Below, in pieces: positions 1-11,859 of a DNA stretch of 64,000 bases; the stretch's first letter is position 1; each line of letters begins with the position of its first letter. The stretch comes from Saccharomycopsis fibuligera x Saccharomycopsis cf. fibuligera (Eukaryota > Ascomycota > Saccharomycetes > Ascoideales > Saccharomycopsidaceae). The stretch spans positions 1,021,001-1,085,000 of the forward strand of contig CP012819.1 in assembly GCA_001936135.1 (NCBI GenBank). The letters run 5' to 3'. Made by a program: the position numbers and the translations under genes. The notes below the pieces were generated by a model. It was not told the origin of the DNA, did no database searches, and saw nothing but the letters and a program-made list of their open reading frames with translations.

Positions 1-244
1 AAAAAAATGAAAGCATAACTAAAATGAACCTAATAGAAATAAAGTGATGAAATATGAAAAAAGAGGATAAAAATAAAGCTTCGTTAAATGAAAGACATGT
101 TGACCATTAATAATCGTAATCATCAGGGATTAAGCGGTATTTTAATAGACGAAACTGATAAATACCTAGGCACTGAACGATGCAACTTATCAATGATATC
201 AAACATTCTCAGTGGTAAAATTTCTTTGTAATTGAAGTCAACAA

Positions 245-994
245 TTATGCTGCCAATGGCTGACCGTTAGGATCATACATAGGAGCTTGAGGAGGAGCCG
301 TCATGTATTTTTGCATTAGTATACCAGCCCCTTCAATAAGACCCAACAAAATACCACAACTAATAGCAGAATTTCTAGTATGTTTCCAACCACCTCTAAT
401 AGCCAAAGAGCCACCAGTGAAAAACCCAGCAATGATAGCATTCCAAGGGTCTTCTCTTTTTCTAACTGCTTTAACTGCACAATCATAAGTGGAAAATAAA
501 CCACCCCAAACACCAAAATTACCACCAACCACTGGTGCTCTTGCTTTGATAGCGGAAAGAGCACCTAAACGTCTTTCACCCAACGGAGAGTTACGGAACC
601 CTTTAATACCATGCCAGACGCAACCACCAACGACCTATAAATGGATTAATGTTAGTATTTGGGTCAACGAAATGAAAATGATTTGGTCCGCCATCGGTGA
701 CCGACGGGAAATATCATCGAGAGCCAATCAGTACGCCAACGAAGAATTGAAATGAAATGAAGTAAATTGAATCGATTGTGAGCGTGTTATATTCCAATGT
801 GATTGAACTTATTATTAATGAATTGGATTAAAATATTAAATGACTGACTGACTGACTAACTGAATGACTGACTCCGAATGATTTCTAGTTAAATTAACTC
901 AGCTACTTACACCCATAGCAAAAGCACCACCAAAATCGCTAATAACAACCATTGGACATGGGTCTCTGGTATGATCGGCTTCAACGTTAGACAT
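245..994 (-). CDS. TIM17: Mitochondrial inner-membrane translocase subunit Tim17 (spliced)
   Basis: Tim17 is a core subunit of the TIM23 complex, which imports presequence proteins across and into the mitochondrial inner membrane. Exon 1 (994-911, 28 codons) encodes the start with the conserved DHTRDPCP segment. Exon 2 (634-245) carries the Tim17/22/23 core, including [32 protein letters not shown] and [17 protein letters not shown]. The intron (910-635) has a GTAAGT donor, a TACTAAC branch point at 651-657 and a TATAG acceptor. The splice keeps frame between two Gly-rich membrane segments and gives 157 aa, the usual length. The pieces match budding-yeast Tim17 almost residue for residue. It diverges from RPB4 across about 0.7 kb. 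Seen: exons and splice signals; known: family role. Confidence 0.97.
840..873. repeat. TGAC tetranucleotide repeat inside the TIM17 intron
   Basis: TGAC units, some imperfect, lie in the donor-proximal part of the TIM17 intron, well away from the branch point. Probably a neutral microsatellite. Confidence 0.8.
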
Positions 995-1727
995 TATTGA
1001 TTATTAATATTGTTATGTAATGCGATACTATGTGATGTGATATTATAACAGTGCTAAAAAGGATAGCTGACTATGTGCAAGGAAATGCGTATTATTTTTT
1101 ATTATAATTATTAGTTGTGGCAATTATGGGGCTTCGTCTCTCTTGCACTTGACGCTTCTTTCACTCAAATTAAAATTAAAAATAAAAATTTTTTTTTGTT
1201 CTAACTTTCAAATTGTGTTAGTCATTAATGACATAATCACCTGATTATATAATAAAATGTAATGTATAGATATATATATATATATATATATATTAGTATG
1301 CAGTAAAAAGCAAGAGTCACATTCCATAAGTCATAATATATAAATCACATGACCATAAATGTCGCGAAATTGAAAAAAGTGAAAACAAAATACCGAAACA
1401 GAGCAAGAGTAGATGAATATACTGCTGAACATAGAATAGTCAAGCTGACGTCTTATCGGTAGTTAGCTCATCGGCCCTTTAACCTGTCTCTTACAACATT
1501 AATCTTCTAACATAGCATAAAATCATACTACCTCTCTTTTGGGTTTTATTTCTTTTCAATTCTTCTCATTCATTTGCTTCAATTACTCTCAAAACATAGC
1601 ATTGCATTACATCATACCATACCAATAAGTCACTACACCTTTCTCGCAAACTTCAATAAAATCTGTACTTCAATTCAAACACATATACACACACATACAC
1701 ACACAGACACATACAGGCACACACAAA
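995..1727. promoter_or_regulatory. Divergent promoter region TIM17/RPB4
   Basis: No gene seen. The spacer holds the upstream regions of TIM17 (leftward) and RPB4 (rightward), a (TA)n tract at about 1269-1292, and a CA-rich stretch (1678-1725) that must form the RPB4 5' leader because it abuts the RPB4 start codon. Confidence 0.6.
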
Positions 1728-2345
1728 ATGAATGTTTCTACATCAACTTTTGGTACTCGCAGAAAGAGAAGAAATGTTGGCACTGTTGGCGATCAAGAAA
1801 ACGCCGCCGAGTTGCAGCTAGGCCCCGAATTCAGCGAAACCCAAATCGATCACGATGGTAACACTCAACAACTAGTGGCACTTAATTTATCCGAAGCTAG
1901 AATCCTTATCAGAGAAGCCCTCAAAGAGCGTAAAAAGGTTATGGAAGCCAAACATGGTATTAGTAGTAGCGGTGGGGATGGTGGTCTTAATGGCACTGGT
2001 GATGATAGCGGAGATGCCGAAGAAGAAGACGATGAAGTTATTGCTAAAGTCGCTTTAGCTCCCGGAGCCAATGAAGTGTTAAAGAAAACTTTAGAATATT
2101 TAAATATATTTGCTAGATTTAGAGACCAAGAAACTTGTTCGGTGGTGGAAAGTTTGTTGAAACCTAAAGATTACGAAGATAAAGAGTTTGCTTTGCATCC
2201 ATTTGAAATTGCTCAATTGGGCTCATTAGCTTGTGATGAACCTGATGAAGCAAAAACTTTAATTCCAAGTTTGACTAACAAGAAGACTGATGAAGAAATG
2301 TTGGAAGTGCTAAATCAGCTACGTACTTATGAAACTCCAAATTGA
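1728..2345 (+). CDS. RPB4: RNA polymerase II subunit Rpb4
   Basis: Rpb4 pairs with Rpb7 to form the dissociable stalk of RNA polymerase II, and also acts in mRNA export and decay. The 205-aa product opens with MNVSTSTF, as in baker's yeast, followed by ENAAELQLGPEF and the ALNLSEARILIREAL helix. A Gly/Asp/Glu-rich linker follows at about residues 82-106, shorter than the acidic insert of S. cerevisiae. The C-terminal HRDC-like half contains the FARFRDQET and LHPFEIAQLGSLACDEPDEAKTLIPSL signatures. The start is fixed by the conserved N-terminus and a CA-rich leader directly upstream. No intron is needed. It converges on the IRS4-type gene. Confidence 0.97.
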   Translation: MNVSTSTFGTRRKRRNVGTVGDQENAAELQLGPEFSETQIDHDGNTQQLVALNLSEARILIREALKERKKVMEAKHGISSSGGDGGLNGTGDDSGDAEEEDDEVIAKVALAPGANEVLKKTLEYLNIFARFRDQETCSVVESLLKPKDYEDKEFALHPFEIAQLGSLACDEPDEAKTLIPSLTNKKTDEEMLEVLNQLRTYETPN

Positions 2346-2798
2346 TTTATCGGGTTCTACCTTGCTTGGTTTTCAGGATTATCAATGCAATTTTTCGTCA
2401 TACTTTTTGCTGGTTTAGGTTATTATCAATGAAGAACACCATTGAGTGTAATCGATTCTTGATTCAGTTTAACGGCTCCCAAAAAGTCGAAAAACTCAGA
2501 AAAAGCTGAAAAAATTAAAACAATTTCAATTAGTATCAAAAGCACAAAAATTGAAACGATTTTTCCATGAGCACAAAAATGCCAAGAAAATACTTGATAC
2601 TTTGCTTCCAGCATGTGCATAAATAACTAAGGATCTACTACACTATTTACTATCCTCTTTTTCATTTCATCTTATTCTCCAAAAAAGCAAACAAAGCAAA
2701 AAAGTTCAAATTGCTCTTTTTTTGTCTATCATCTTTCCACTGTTATTCATGTTTTTCTTAAATCTATTATTAATTTTTGTCATTTTCTCACTGTTATT

Positions 2799-2837
<39 letters not shown>

Positions 2838-3972
2838 CATTTTCTTGTTTTTTGATCAAAATTTTAGCGCGATCTGTGTATCAAATGTCATGTAAAGTAT
2901 ATTTTCCTAATCTATGGTTTTCTACTTTTGTAAGATTACGTCAACGTATGCGTACCATAAATTACGTTAAATGCTATAGAACAGTGCTGCCACATCGAGT
3001 CTTTTGAAGCTTACGTCGGGTGTTGTCTCGGTTGTTCCTATTATCGGCAAAAGATAACAACTGTTATCAACACTAATACTTTCGCATATTATTACTATTA
3101 TCCAAGTTTGGTACGAGGATTTGAGTGCTCAAAAACTTGAGGGCCTCAAGAATGTAGATGTATGGTACACAGAAAATGTAATGATATAGCACAAAACTAG
3201 ACAAAAAAGAAAAAAACAGTGTGAATGCATAAGAAAAGCGAATAAAAAATTTGAAAAACTGAAAAAAAAAAAAAAAAAAAAAAAAAAAAGAAATTAAACG
3301 AGATTACAATCACTAAATTTAATAATGCCCAATAATTAACCACCGCTATCGCCATCATTGTATTAGTAAATATGTCTATGTCTATTTGTATGCAACGGGG
3401 CTTGAGCAAAAAGGTAAAGTATTAAACTGAGAAAAGAAAAACAAAGGAACGTTACAATACACTATTTCGCCCAGTGATTTAGTGACTTCCGCATTTCCTA
3501 TGTTCAGTTATGTATGCATATGAATGTCACCGATCATAATTCTTTTTTCAAGGATTATATATCTTCAAATAAGTATGTTTATCTTTAAACTCACAATTGT
3601 CGTAGCTCATATTTTTTGCATATCTTTATTGAGCGTCTCCGAGTATTTATACATATCGTTTACACGGAGAGCGTCATCATATCAATTCATCATTTTGTAT
3701 TTATTTACCTGGTAGATTGCAAATATTGACTATCCACTGGCATTCGCCATCTTCGAAGTTACTTCACTGTCCTTAATACAAACTTTTCGCGATTGCATGA
3801 CGCTGTTTATCTTTTTAAAACTCATCCACTACTTTCCATATATTGACTAGAATTTATCACTGGATGAACAGCTTCTTCGCCATAAGCAACACACCGCGAC
3901 GCATTGTACCATGCATCGTTGAAATATTAAAACGGTAATAAACCGTTGAAAAATGTATACCATGTCTCAAAA
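2346..3972. other. Convergent spacer RPB4 / IRS4 with opposed homopolymers
   Basis: No gene supported. The 1.6-kb spacer contains T37 at 2801-2837 and A28 at 3262-3289, about 0.4 kb apart and of opposite composition, so single strands could in principle pair. Small reading frames here run through the homopolymers and were not accepted. Confidence 0.6.
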
Positions 3973-6900
3973 TCACGACTTCAACAACTTATTCTTTTTC
4001 GGTTTAATAACGACCTGGACCACAAGCTTCTTGACGCTTGCCCATACATTCTCATCCAACAGCTTTGGCAATTTCCGACCATACAAACACTGATCAACAA
4101 GCCACATTCCCACCACAAACTCATCCCTATTGAGGGTGCCGTCCTGCCGTTTATCCACTAAGTTCCATATCTTTGCCAAGATGTCATCGGACAAGTTACT
4201 TCTTCGCCACAAGTTGCGGACCACGTAGCCGTGGATCAACTGTGATGGATGGTTTATGTCTTGAGTATAGTGGCTTGATATGGCGTTTACTGGATGATGA
4301 TGCTCTGTTTGTTGGTCTTTTGTTGAGCTTGCGGCATTGATATTAGTAGCAGAATTAGTAGCGGTACCAACAACACCAGCACCGACTGGATCACCATCCT
4401 CATTATCATTTGAAGTGCCATTGGAAGCAATAATATCAGTTGAGTTCAAATTTGAATCCTCTGGGATATGCTTCAAAGGAGTTCGCATCAATTGAATATA
4501 TAACCCCTTGTTAGCCACCCAAACTCCTTCATATCTTTTCTTTTCCGCTTCAGAGACGACAATTGAGTCATTGTGATGTTTCCAAGGTTTATCTTCATTG
4601 AAAAAATCTTTTTCCTTTTTCTTCTCCTTTCGCATAGTTTTACGGAATGGGACATGTTGTTGTTGTACAATTGATGCTTGGCCGCTGCCACCATTAGCAG
4701 TACCCCCGCCACCACTGGAACCATTAGCGCCACTATCTGCATTAATTTGATAATATTTGATTTCTGGCTTCTTGCTTCTATTTTTACTTTTGTTTTGATA
4801 ATCATTGGTGCTTTTCAATCCTAGATCTCTGAGAACTTTATTACCGGTTTTCTTCAAAATGTTGCGGGCGCCTTTATGTGTATGGGTTCGAAGCAGCGGG
4901 TCGTTTACAGTGAGCGGATACTGTGGCAACTCTCCTTCTTGCAGTTGGATATTGTCTAAGCTCGTGTCATGATGCTCATCATTATAGTCATCATCATAGC
5001 AGTCTTCGTGTTGGTAATGGTCATAGCCATCAATGTGTTCTCTTTCTGGCGATGATTCATGATTCTGATACTTATTGTACTCGGAGGGACCATTATTTCG
5101 CTGCTGCTGCCTACTTGAAAACTTCTGAGCCGCTGGGAAAGGTTGAGCCTTATTAAGATGCGCGTACGTACTAGTCATTTCGAAATTATCATCGTACTCT
5201 GCATCTCCGTCCCCATCATTTTTCCCATCTTCTTCATCGTCTTCTTCATGATACGTTTCCTTCTCATTGATTCCTCCAACTCTATAGTTATCCAGAGGTT
5301 CCTTTTTCCCTGATTTGGCAGCAGACTTAACGCCGGAATACGGCTCTAGCTTGCGTTTTGGCGATTGTGATTGAAATTGTGGAGTCTTGTAATATGGAAA
5401 AGAATATGCAGCAGCAGCAGCAGCTCCACCACCACCGCTACTGGCACCCACACCAGATATTTTGGATATTGATGATAGTACCGAGATGTTACTGTTACTG
5501 TGATTTGATGTGTGTGGGGATAAATTATGATATTGGGAGTTTAGGCCGCTGATATTACCATTATCAATATTTGGTAATGTTTTTGAGTGAATTGGAAGTT
5601 TAGTTGGTGGTTGGAAAACATCCTGTGATCCATTAGGTTGCTTAATGTTGTTGTTGGTGGTGATTATATCACTGTTTGCTCTTGCTGCTGGCATTGGGCT
5701 AGTGTCAACTTTCAAAGTTGGAGCCAAAGCAGCAGCAGCGGCAAGTGATGCAGTTCCCGAGGTAGGACTTGGTCCTTGTGCTGACAATAATCCTGAGCCT
5801 TGAGTTGGCATAGTTAGTACTGCACCATTACCATTAATGCCACGAATTAAAGATAGTTGGCTCATGTTGGCCAAACTTGGATTTGAATAGGAATTAGAAT
5901 ATGGACTCTCAAGGTTATTGTTATTAATATTGAAAGAGTCTTGAGTATTGTTTCTTTTGGCAAAGTATCCTGGAGGAGACATATTGCGTGATTTGATTTT
6001 CGCTTCATTATTATTATCAGAAAAAGATACGTTATCTGATAAGCTAGTCACACTTGTATGACCATTATCAATATGATAATTGCTCTGGTTAATTTCCTTT
6101 ACAATATTGTGATTTAGTTTTGTTCCCTGTGATCCGCTTTTGGTGACCTTCACACTTGGATTTCTTTTATTCGAATTCAAGCCATCAGGGTGCTCATCAG
6201 TTTGCGGTTGAGTTAATGAATCAGTAGAATGAAAATAATCATAGGAACTTTTTCTTGCTAGTGTTATCCCACCAGGGGAGTAATGCAAATCTGAATTGCT
6301 ACTTGATATGATTGATTTGTTGGAAGGTATTGGACTTGATGGAGGTTTCATTAATTTTGTAATTTCGCTACTAGGAGGCTGCAAAAAACCGGTATTCGAC
6401 AACGTGGGTTTGTTTTTGGCGGTTATGGTGGAGGTGGATTGCTTTTGGTGATTGTGATTATTGCTTGTGATTGGAGTGCCTGAGTCTGAAGCAGCAGAGA
6501 CTTTTTTAGCAGCTAAAGCTGCTGCTGTAAGAGCAGTTAGACTATCATTGCTCTTATCATTATTAGCTTCATGATTTAGAATCGATGTTGGCGTTTGGAA
6601 CGGTGGTTGTGCTGCAACTGGTGTTGATGAAACAGAAGATGGTGCCGCTAAGATTGGAGAACCAGTACTATTATTGTAATTACTATTAGTATAATCCGTT
6701 TGAAGTCGAAGTTGGGAAGCGCTTTTGCCAATGTTTGTTGAATGAGGTAAGGATTGTGGTTTAGTACCGGATTCATATGTAGAGTGGCGATGAGAAAGTT
6801 TTGGTTTTGTAACAACATCAGCAATAGGACGCCGCACCAAACCTTGTGGGCTGCTAGTTGTGATTGATGCATAAGGTCCAGATATGCCGTAATCTGAGTT

Positions 6901-7428
6901 TCTTTTGCTTAGCTGGACTTTTATTGGTGGTAGTGATAGCGGTTGGGATGGCTGTGTCAGTGATGCTGCTGACGCAGAACTTGGCTTTGGTTGCTTCTGC
7001 AGCAGCAGCTTTGGTGGCAGTGGTTTTTTACCTGGTGTGTTCGTAGCGGTGTTGTTGTTGTGGTTGTTGTTGTGGTTGTTGTTGTTGTTGTTGTGGTTAC
7101 TTGAAGATTGAATTTTGTTTGAGTGAGGCTTAGTACCACCAATACCAAGTGTGTCTGAAGGCAGGAAAGAAGCTTTGCTGCTGTTGTTGACACTTGTGCT
7201 TGCGTTGGAGTTTGGGGTGAGTTTATTGAAAGTGACAGCGGCAGCTTGGGCGGCCAATGAAGAAGTAGAGGCGTTTGTCGGACCCTGAGGAGCAGAAGAT
7301 TTCCTGGAAGACCTGGAGGATCTTGAGGGTCTAGAGGAGAGACCGAGATTGCCAAACATTGCAAAAGGAGGTGGTACAATGAACGGATAACAAAGCAATG
7401 GGCAGTAGTAATGAAGGTGTTGTTGCAT
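3973..7428 (-). CDS. IRS4: IRS4/TAX4-type EH-domain protein
   Basis: Irs4-family proteins carry a C-terminal EH domain and control phosphoinositide levels, the cell-wall integrity pathway and autophagy. The 1,151-aa frame is mostly low-complexity (Asn, Ser, Gln and Ala runs) up to about residue 900, with an acidic patch near 720-745. The C-terminus carries YEGVWVANKGL (about 960), then VRNLWRRSNLSDDILAKIW and an EF-hand-like DKRQDGTLNRDEFVVG loop (about 1063-1110), ending in a Lys-rich tail. A roughly 70-residue Asn/Thr-rich insertion separates the two halves of the EH region. The first in-frame ATG is at 7428; a second at 7359 (MFGNLGLSSRPSRSSR) looks more like an Irs4 start, since the 23 residues before it are aromatic and unlike the rest. 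Much longer than the S. cerevisiae proteins because of homopolymer expansion. Confidence 0.88.
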   Translation of the reverse strand: MQQHLHYYCPLLCYPFIVPPPFAMFGNLGLSSRPSRSSRSSRKSSAPQGPTNASTSSLAAQAAAVTFNKLTPNSNASTSVNNSSKASFLPSDTLGIGGTKPHSNKIQSSSNHNNNNNNHNNNHNNNTATNTPGKKPLPPKLLLQKQPKPSSASAASLTQPSQPLSLPPIKVQLSKRNSDYGISGPYASITTSSPQGLVRRPIADVVTKPKLSHRHSTYESGTKPQSLPHSTNIGKSASQLRLQTDYTNSNYNNSTGSPILAAPSSVSSTPVAAQPPFQTPTSILNHEANNDKSNDSLTALTAAALAAKKVSAASDSGTPITSNNHNHQKQSTSTITAKNKPTLSNTGFLQPPSSEITKLMKPPSSPIPSNKSIISSSNSDLHYSPGGITLARKSSYDYFHSTDSLTQPQTDEHPDGLNSNKRNPSVKVTKSGSQGTKLNHNIVKEINQSNYHIDNGHTSVTSLSDNVSFSDNNNEAKIKSRNMSPPGYFAKRNNTQDSFNINNNNLESPYSNSYSNPSLANMSQLSLIRGINGNGAVLTMPTQGSGLLSAQGPSPTSGTASLAAAAALAPTLKVDTSPMPAARANSDIITTNNNIKQPNGSQDVFQPPTKLPIHSKTLPNIDNGNISGLNSQYHNLSPHTSNHSNSNISVLSSISKISGVGASSGGGGAAAAAAYSFPYYKTPQFQSQSPKRKLEPYSGVKSAAKSGKKEPLDNYRVGGINEKETYHEEDDEEDGKNDGDGDAEYDDNFEMTSTYAHLNKAQPFPAAQKFSSRQQQRNNGPSEYNKYQNHESSPEREHIDGYDHYQHEDCYDDDYNDEHHDTSLDNIQLQEGELPQYPLTVNDPLLRTHTHKGARNILKKTGNKVLRDLGLKSTNDYQNKSKNRSKKPEIKYYQINADSGANGSSGGGGTANGGSGQASIVQQQHVPFRKTMRKEKKKEKDFFNEDKPWKHHNDSIVVSEAEKKRYEGVWVANKGLYIQLMRTPLKHIPEDSNLNSTDIIASNGTSNDNEDGDPVGAGVVGTATNSATNINAASSTKDQQTEHHHPVNAISSHYTQDINHPSQLIHGYVVRNLWRRSNLSDDILAKIWNLVDKRQDGTLNRDEFVVGMWLVDQCLYGRKLPKLLDENVWASVKKLVVQVVIKPKKNKLLKS

Positions 7429-8644
7429 GGTGATAAGCTATACAGCTCTAGCGTTTAGCGCGATGATGTTTGGCGATGTCCTTTGGCCATTGCGCAGTGG
7501 CTGTACTTACGAGGATGTATCATGTGATCTTCGGGGATTTCAGTACAAGTTGCTTATAAAGGCACAGAAGGGCACAAGACATAAGACAGAAGGGAACACC
7601 ATTCCAGCAAGCTGATGTTCCAGCGCTAGGGTATGACAATAGCCATTAAGAAAGCAGGTTCTGTGGGTTAAGAGACCAAGTGGGCCGTATCTTTTGGACA
7701 GTAGTTCCAGAGGATGGAGGAGAATATGTAGTATAGTGTAGTGTGCCCCGTAAGCCGCCAGAAGTCTTGTAAACAGTAAAAGTCAGCAGACAGCAACATC
7801 AACAGCCAAAGTACGCACTTTGCACCATTTTATCTATAATCGCTATTCTTTGTTGCTATAAGAGAAGCAGTATGTAAACGTGGTCGATATACTAGTCATT
7901 CACCCTCATAAGGAGTTGCCCAGGAGTTTTGATGTTGGGAATATACTGTCAAAATTTTCTCGTTATAGATAATGTAAAAACGCCTTTTTTGAGTCTTGAT
8001 TTAATAAAGCAAGTGTAATTAAAAACAGAATTTGGTAACGACAAAATTAAACAGAATTTGGTAACGACAAAATTGTATAATAAATATGATTTTTACTTCT
8101 GAATTTTTCTGTATAAACCACTCTCAATATTTCAAAGAGATGATTGTGGCTACTGGCTTCAGTCATAAATCTTTAATTCCTAAAACCATTTTGAAGAAAC
8201 GGGTTGCGCTCCTACCTCCGGTAAAATAAAATGTAAAACTTTACAATTTCTCAGAACCATTTTCCTAAACGTGGAGCGCAAAGCATTTGAGTGGTTTCAT
8301 CGCTACTGGTACTGTCAATTATCAACTGTGTCTTGTGGTTATGCCTTTCGTTTTGGTTAGGAGCCCTTTGGTACTGTCAATATAACCACAGAAAGACAAT
8401 TGCCAGAACGCTATCATCGTCATCATCGGTAATGGATCAAAAAAGTAGCACGACTAAATCAATTAAACTTATATTTTATTTTGATCCATTCATCACTACT
8501 GTTATGCACGTCACCTTAATTAGACATAAAAAGTAGCTAAAATTAAAAATTAGCAAAAACAGTATAAACAGCAGGCCAACTTAGGCAGGCGGCGGATCCA
8601 ATCACATTCAAAATCAAATATCATATACACAGGGGAAGATAAAG
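7429..8644. promoter_or_regulatory. Divergent promoter region IRS4/VPS38
   Basis: No gene seen. A 24-nt unit is repeated in tandem at about 8025-8073. Reading frames at 7427-7615 and 8291-8536 have no family features and lie in promoter position. Confidence 0.5.
8025..8073. repeat. 24-nt perfect tandem duplication
   Basis: Two adjacent copies of a unit beginning AACAGAATTTGGTAACGACA. The copies are identical, suggesting a recent duplication upstream of VPS38. Confidence 0.9.
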
Positions 8645-10128
8645 ATGGATGAGCCGATATTAATACAGGTATGTCGTTGCAAATGTGGATTTAGTCTCAA
8701 TTTCAAACCGAGAGTAGCAAACTCTATTCATTCTTCGTCATTTGGAAGAAAAATACTGAAAAAACAAATCAAAAAAGATTAAAAACTAACATATCAAAAG
8801 AGGAAAGTGAAACATTTGATATCTATATCAATAAGGAACATCACCATACCTAATGACGATGAGCGAAGTCCTCTTAGAAGCAAAATACAAAGCGTTACTA
8901 GTATTGCCAGTCTAAACAATAATAACAATAACATTGACGGCAGTCACACCACACTCAATAGCAGTCCTCAAGATGCACAATTTGCAAATAATAGTCTCCA
9001 AATCTCTAATGATCCACTCAGGAACCAAATCAGTCTCCAACAATTAAATGACTCCAAAATATTTGACACGTTTTTCTCATTATCTGATACCATTGCTGCC
9101 AATGTGAACACAAACCATAATTACAATAAAAACAGAAACCCTTTTTCCAACCCTAAACCATTTTACATCAGTGAAGTAATTGAAAACACAGTTAGTCCAA
9201 ATTTCAAAGATATTAACCTTGGCAACTTGCTGATACATGATCCTAATGCGTATGCGATGCTTGCACAAAGAACAACATTCAAATTGACAATTTTCATAAG
9301 GAACAACAACACCAGTAATATTGATTCTATAATCAATCACGACATGCAGGAACAGCAACAGCAAGGAAAAAAGCCTTGGCAAATATTATTATCAATTGAA
9401 ATAAATTTAGGAGATTTGGTATTTCTTGGAGCTTCACTCAACGAGGTTGATGATGGGATCCTCAGAAAAAACTTAATACCAAAAAACCACTCAAGACGAG
9501 ACAATTGTAATTTATTATTGTTTACGTTAGCTGATGGGGTTTATTATGTGCCCATGTTAAGTAACATGAGTGATATAAGATCAAAACTAAGGACCCGTTC
9601 TCTAAATACTGCAAATGGTGGAAAGAAAAATAATAACAATAACGGATTGGCTGATGTTGATGTCCAAGAGTCGATAAGACCAACTAATGGAGTTCAAGTA
9701 TTAAGTTATGACATGTTGATGAAGTTGAATAATTTGAAACTTTGCATTTTGGATATAGAAAAAATTAACTATCAGTTGGCTATGAACTTGGAGAATTTGA
9801 TAAGGTCAAAACAAAAGCAAGCAACAAGGGAAAAAGAGGCGACATCAAATGATGACGAAACATCAAAAAGAGCTCTATCTCATAACAAAAGTGGCCAACG
9901 TTTACAGGACATTGCGTTGAGGATTCGAGTGTTGAAGATTGAACTTGTTAAGTTTAGAAAAGTTATAAATTTATTTAAGAAGCATAACTACAATTTACAA
10001 AAAAAGCTAGAATTGAAGAAAACATATTTGAATAAATTGAGATTATTGATTGATGACTCAAATGAACAAGATCTTGCATCAGTTTTGAAAGAGGTCAATT
10101 CATATGAGAAAATCAATTTTAAGTACAT

Positions 10129-10171
<43 letters not shown>

Positions 10172-11131
10172 AAAGAGGAGAAGGAGGAGGAGCAAGAGAA
10201 TATTAGCAATGGGGGTAAGAAAAATTATGATGGAAGCGTGTATGCTAATAGTATTGTTGATAGTCATGCAAGCAGCATAGACGACCATACTAATGAACGC
10301 CAGCACGATGATGAAAACTCAATCAATAACCAACAATTCCAAAATCAAAACCAAAATCAATTCAATTCTATAATTCTCTCAATCAACGCAGACATGTCGC
10401 GCTTGAAAGAAATTTACGGAATCAATTTAAACAAACTCAATCAAGCGAACTACCAAATAGATCTAGAAATTCTGAGGATTTTTAAACTATTACTTGAAAT
10501 TTTCGATATTGTTCCTAATCCAGAAAACCCCATTGAATTTAAGATCTTGGGACTCAGATTATCAAATTTATGCTATTTTATCAAATACCCAAATTATGGC
10601 CTGCATCTTAATCATCAAAATAACATCAATACTAACAACCACCACAATAGCATGTCCAGCAACACAAGTATTCGGAGCTATGATAGACCCGCTACTAGAA
10701 CGCATTGCACGGAAACAGTAGCTGCTGAATTGGAAGATGCTGATTTGCATATCCTTTCCAAAGAAGAACTCCAAATAGAAATAGATTGCGCATTAGGCTA
10801 TGTGTGCCAATTAGTTCAGCTTATCTCGTTATATTTGTTAATTCCTCTAAAATATCCCATCATCACATTCGGAAGCTATTCGTTCATTTGCGATTACGTC
10901 AGCGATTTAAATGATAATTCCAGTAAAATTTTTCCGTTACATTTGATGAAGACTAACGGGTTGATTTTCAGATTTGAGTATGGGGTGAATTTGTTAAACA
11001 AAAACCTTGAACAGTTGATGAATTCGCAAAACTTGTCAATGCCGGATCTGAAAAATATTTTGGGGAACTTGAAGACATTGTTGTTGTTTTTGTCTTCTAA
11101 GGACTTAATGTATTTTCGTGGGAGTGGATAG
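8645..11131 (+). CDS. VPS38: Vps38/UVRAG-type subunit of the Vps34 PI3-kinase complex II (spliced)
   Basis: Vps38 is the complex-II subunit that directs Vps34-Vps15-Vps30 to endosomes for PI3P synthesis and carboxypeptidase Y sorting. Exon 1 (8645-8668) encodes MDEPILIQ. The intron (8669-8800) has GTATGT, an AACTAAC branch at 8784-8790 and an AAAAG acceptor. Exon 2 begins in frame with RKVKHLISISIRNITI, resembling the Vps38 N-terminus. Without exon 1 the frame has no nearby ATG. The product is 784 aa: a C2-like N-terminal half, coiled coil at about 310-440 interrupted by an Asp run, and a C-terminal UVRAG/Atg14-like domain (LLIPLKYPIITFGSYS... FPLHL... FRFEYGVNLLNKNLEQL). Assignment rests on domain order and the C-terminal motif; Atg14 is a less likely alternative because an N-terminal Cys motif is absent. 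Confidence 0.85.
10128..10170. repeat. VPS38: GAT trinucleotide repeat encoding an Asp run in VPS38
   Basis: About 13 consecutive GAT codons give a poly-Asp tract followed by a Lys/Glu-rich stretch, in the middle of the coiled-coil region. Length polymorphism between strains is likely. Confidence 0.9.
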
Positions 11132-11859
11132 ATGGCGGGGGAAAGCATTTGTCTTTATTTTTATTTTATTTTTTTCTTTTCTTTTTTTTTTTTTTTGTAC
11201 ATCAAGTTAAAAGTGTACACAGGACAGAGTGTATTTGTTCTTGTTTCTAGACATATTTAAAGGGGTCTCTACTAGTAGAAATTGTTTATTTTCTCGGAAA
11301 ATGTGCCTCTACTAGACAAGTACTCATATACAGAGTAAAAAAGTAAATTAATATACTGACTGGTGTGGTTTGAGGAAACTGAATACTTTCTTGTGTGCAC
11401 TCATGGAGTTGATATAGACTCAAAGCATCCGCGTGCTACGTAGACATCCATAACGGATAGCATGCCTTCGGTAGTTGATAACGACTGCAACTCAATTGCC
11501 GTTGCCTAAGAGGACAGTCGACATAATTCCTGCCGTTACTGAAACACACAGCATGCATGAAACTATAATTTACACTTGGTATTCAAAGATAATAATTTTT
11601 TATTCTTGATTTGTTTTACTTACTTGGTTTTCAGTTAGCTCGTACATGTGGCGTAAGTCAACAACAAGAAAAATAGATACAAATAACATATATACAAAAC
11701 AATATAGTTTTGCTAGCTTAGTTGGCTCAGTTAGTTAAGGTCATGAAAAGGTAAAAAAGTTGGGTCGTAAAGAATTTGAAATCATGTAAAATATAGTGAA
11801 AATCATTAGCTCGTTATCATATCAGCTTCAGGCCATGTTAGACAAATGCACAAAAAAGC
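11132..11859. other. Convergent spacer downstream of VPS38
   Basis: No gene seen. It contains a T-rich tract just after the VPS38 stop (terminator-like) and a perfect 12-bp palindrome TCTACTAGTAGA at 11268-11279, with a partial second copy near 11307. Confidence 0.5.
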
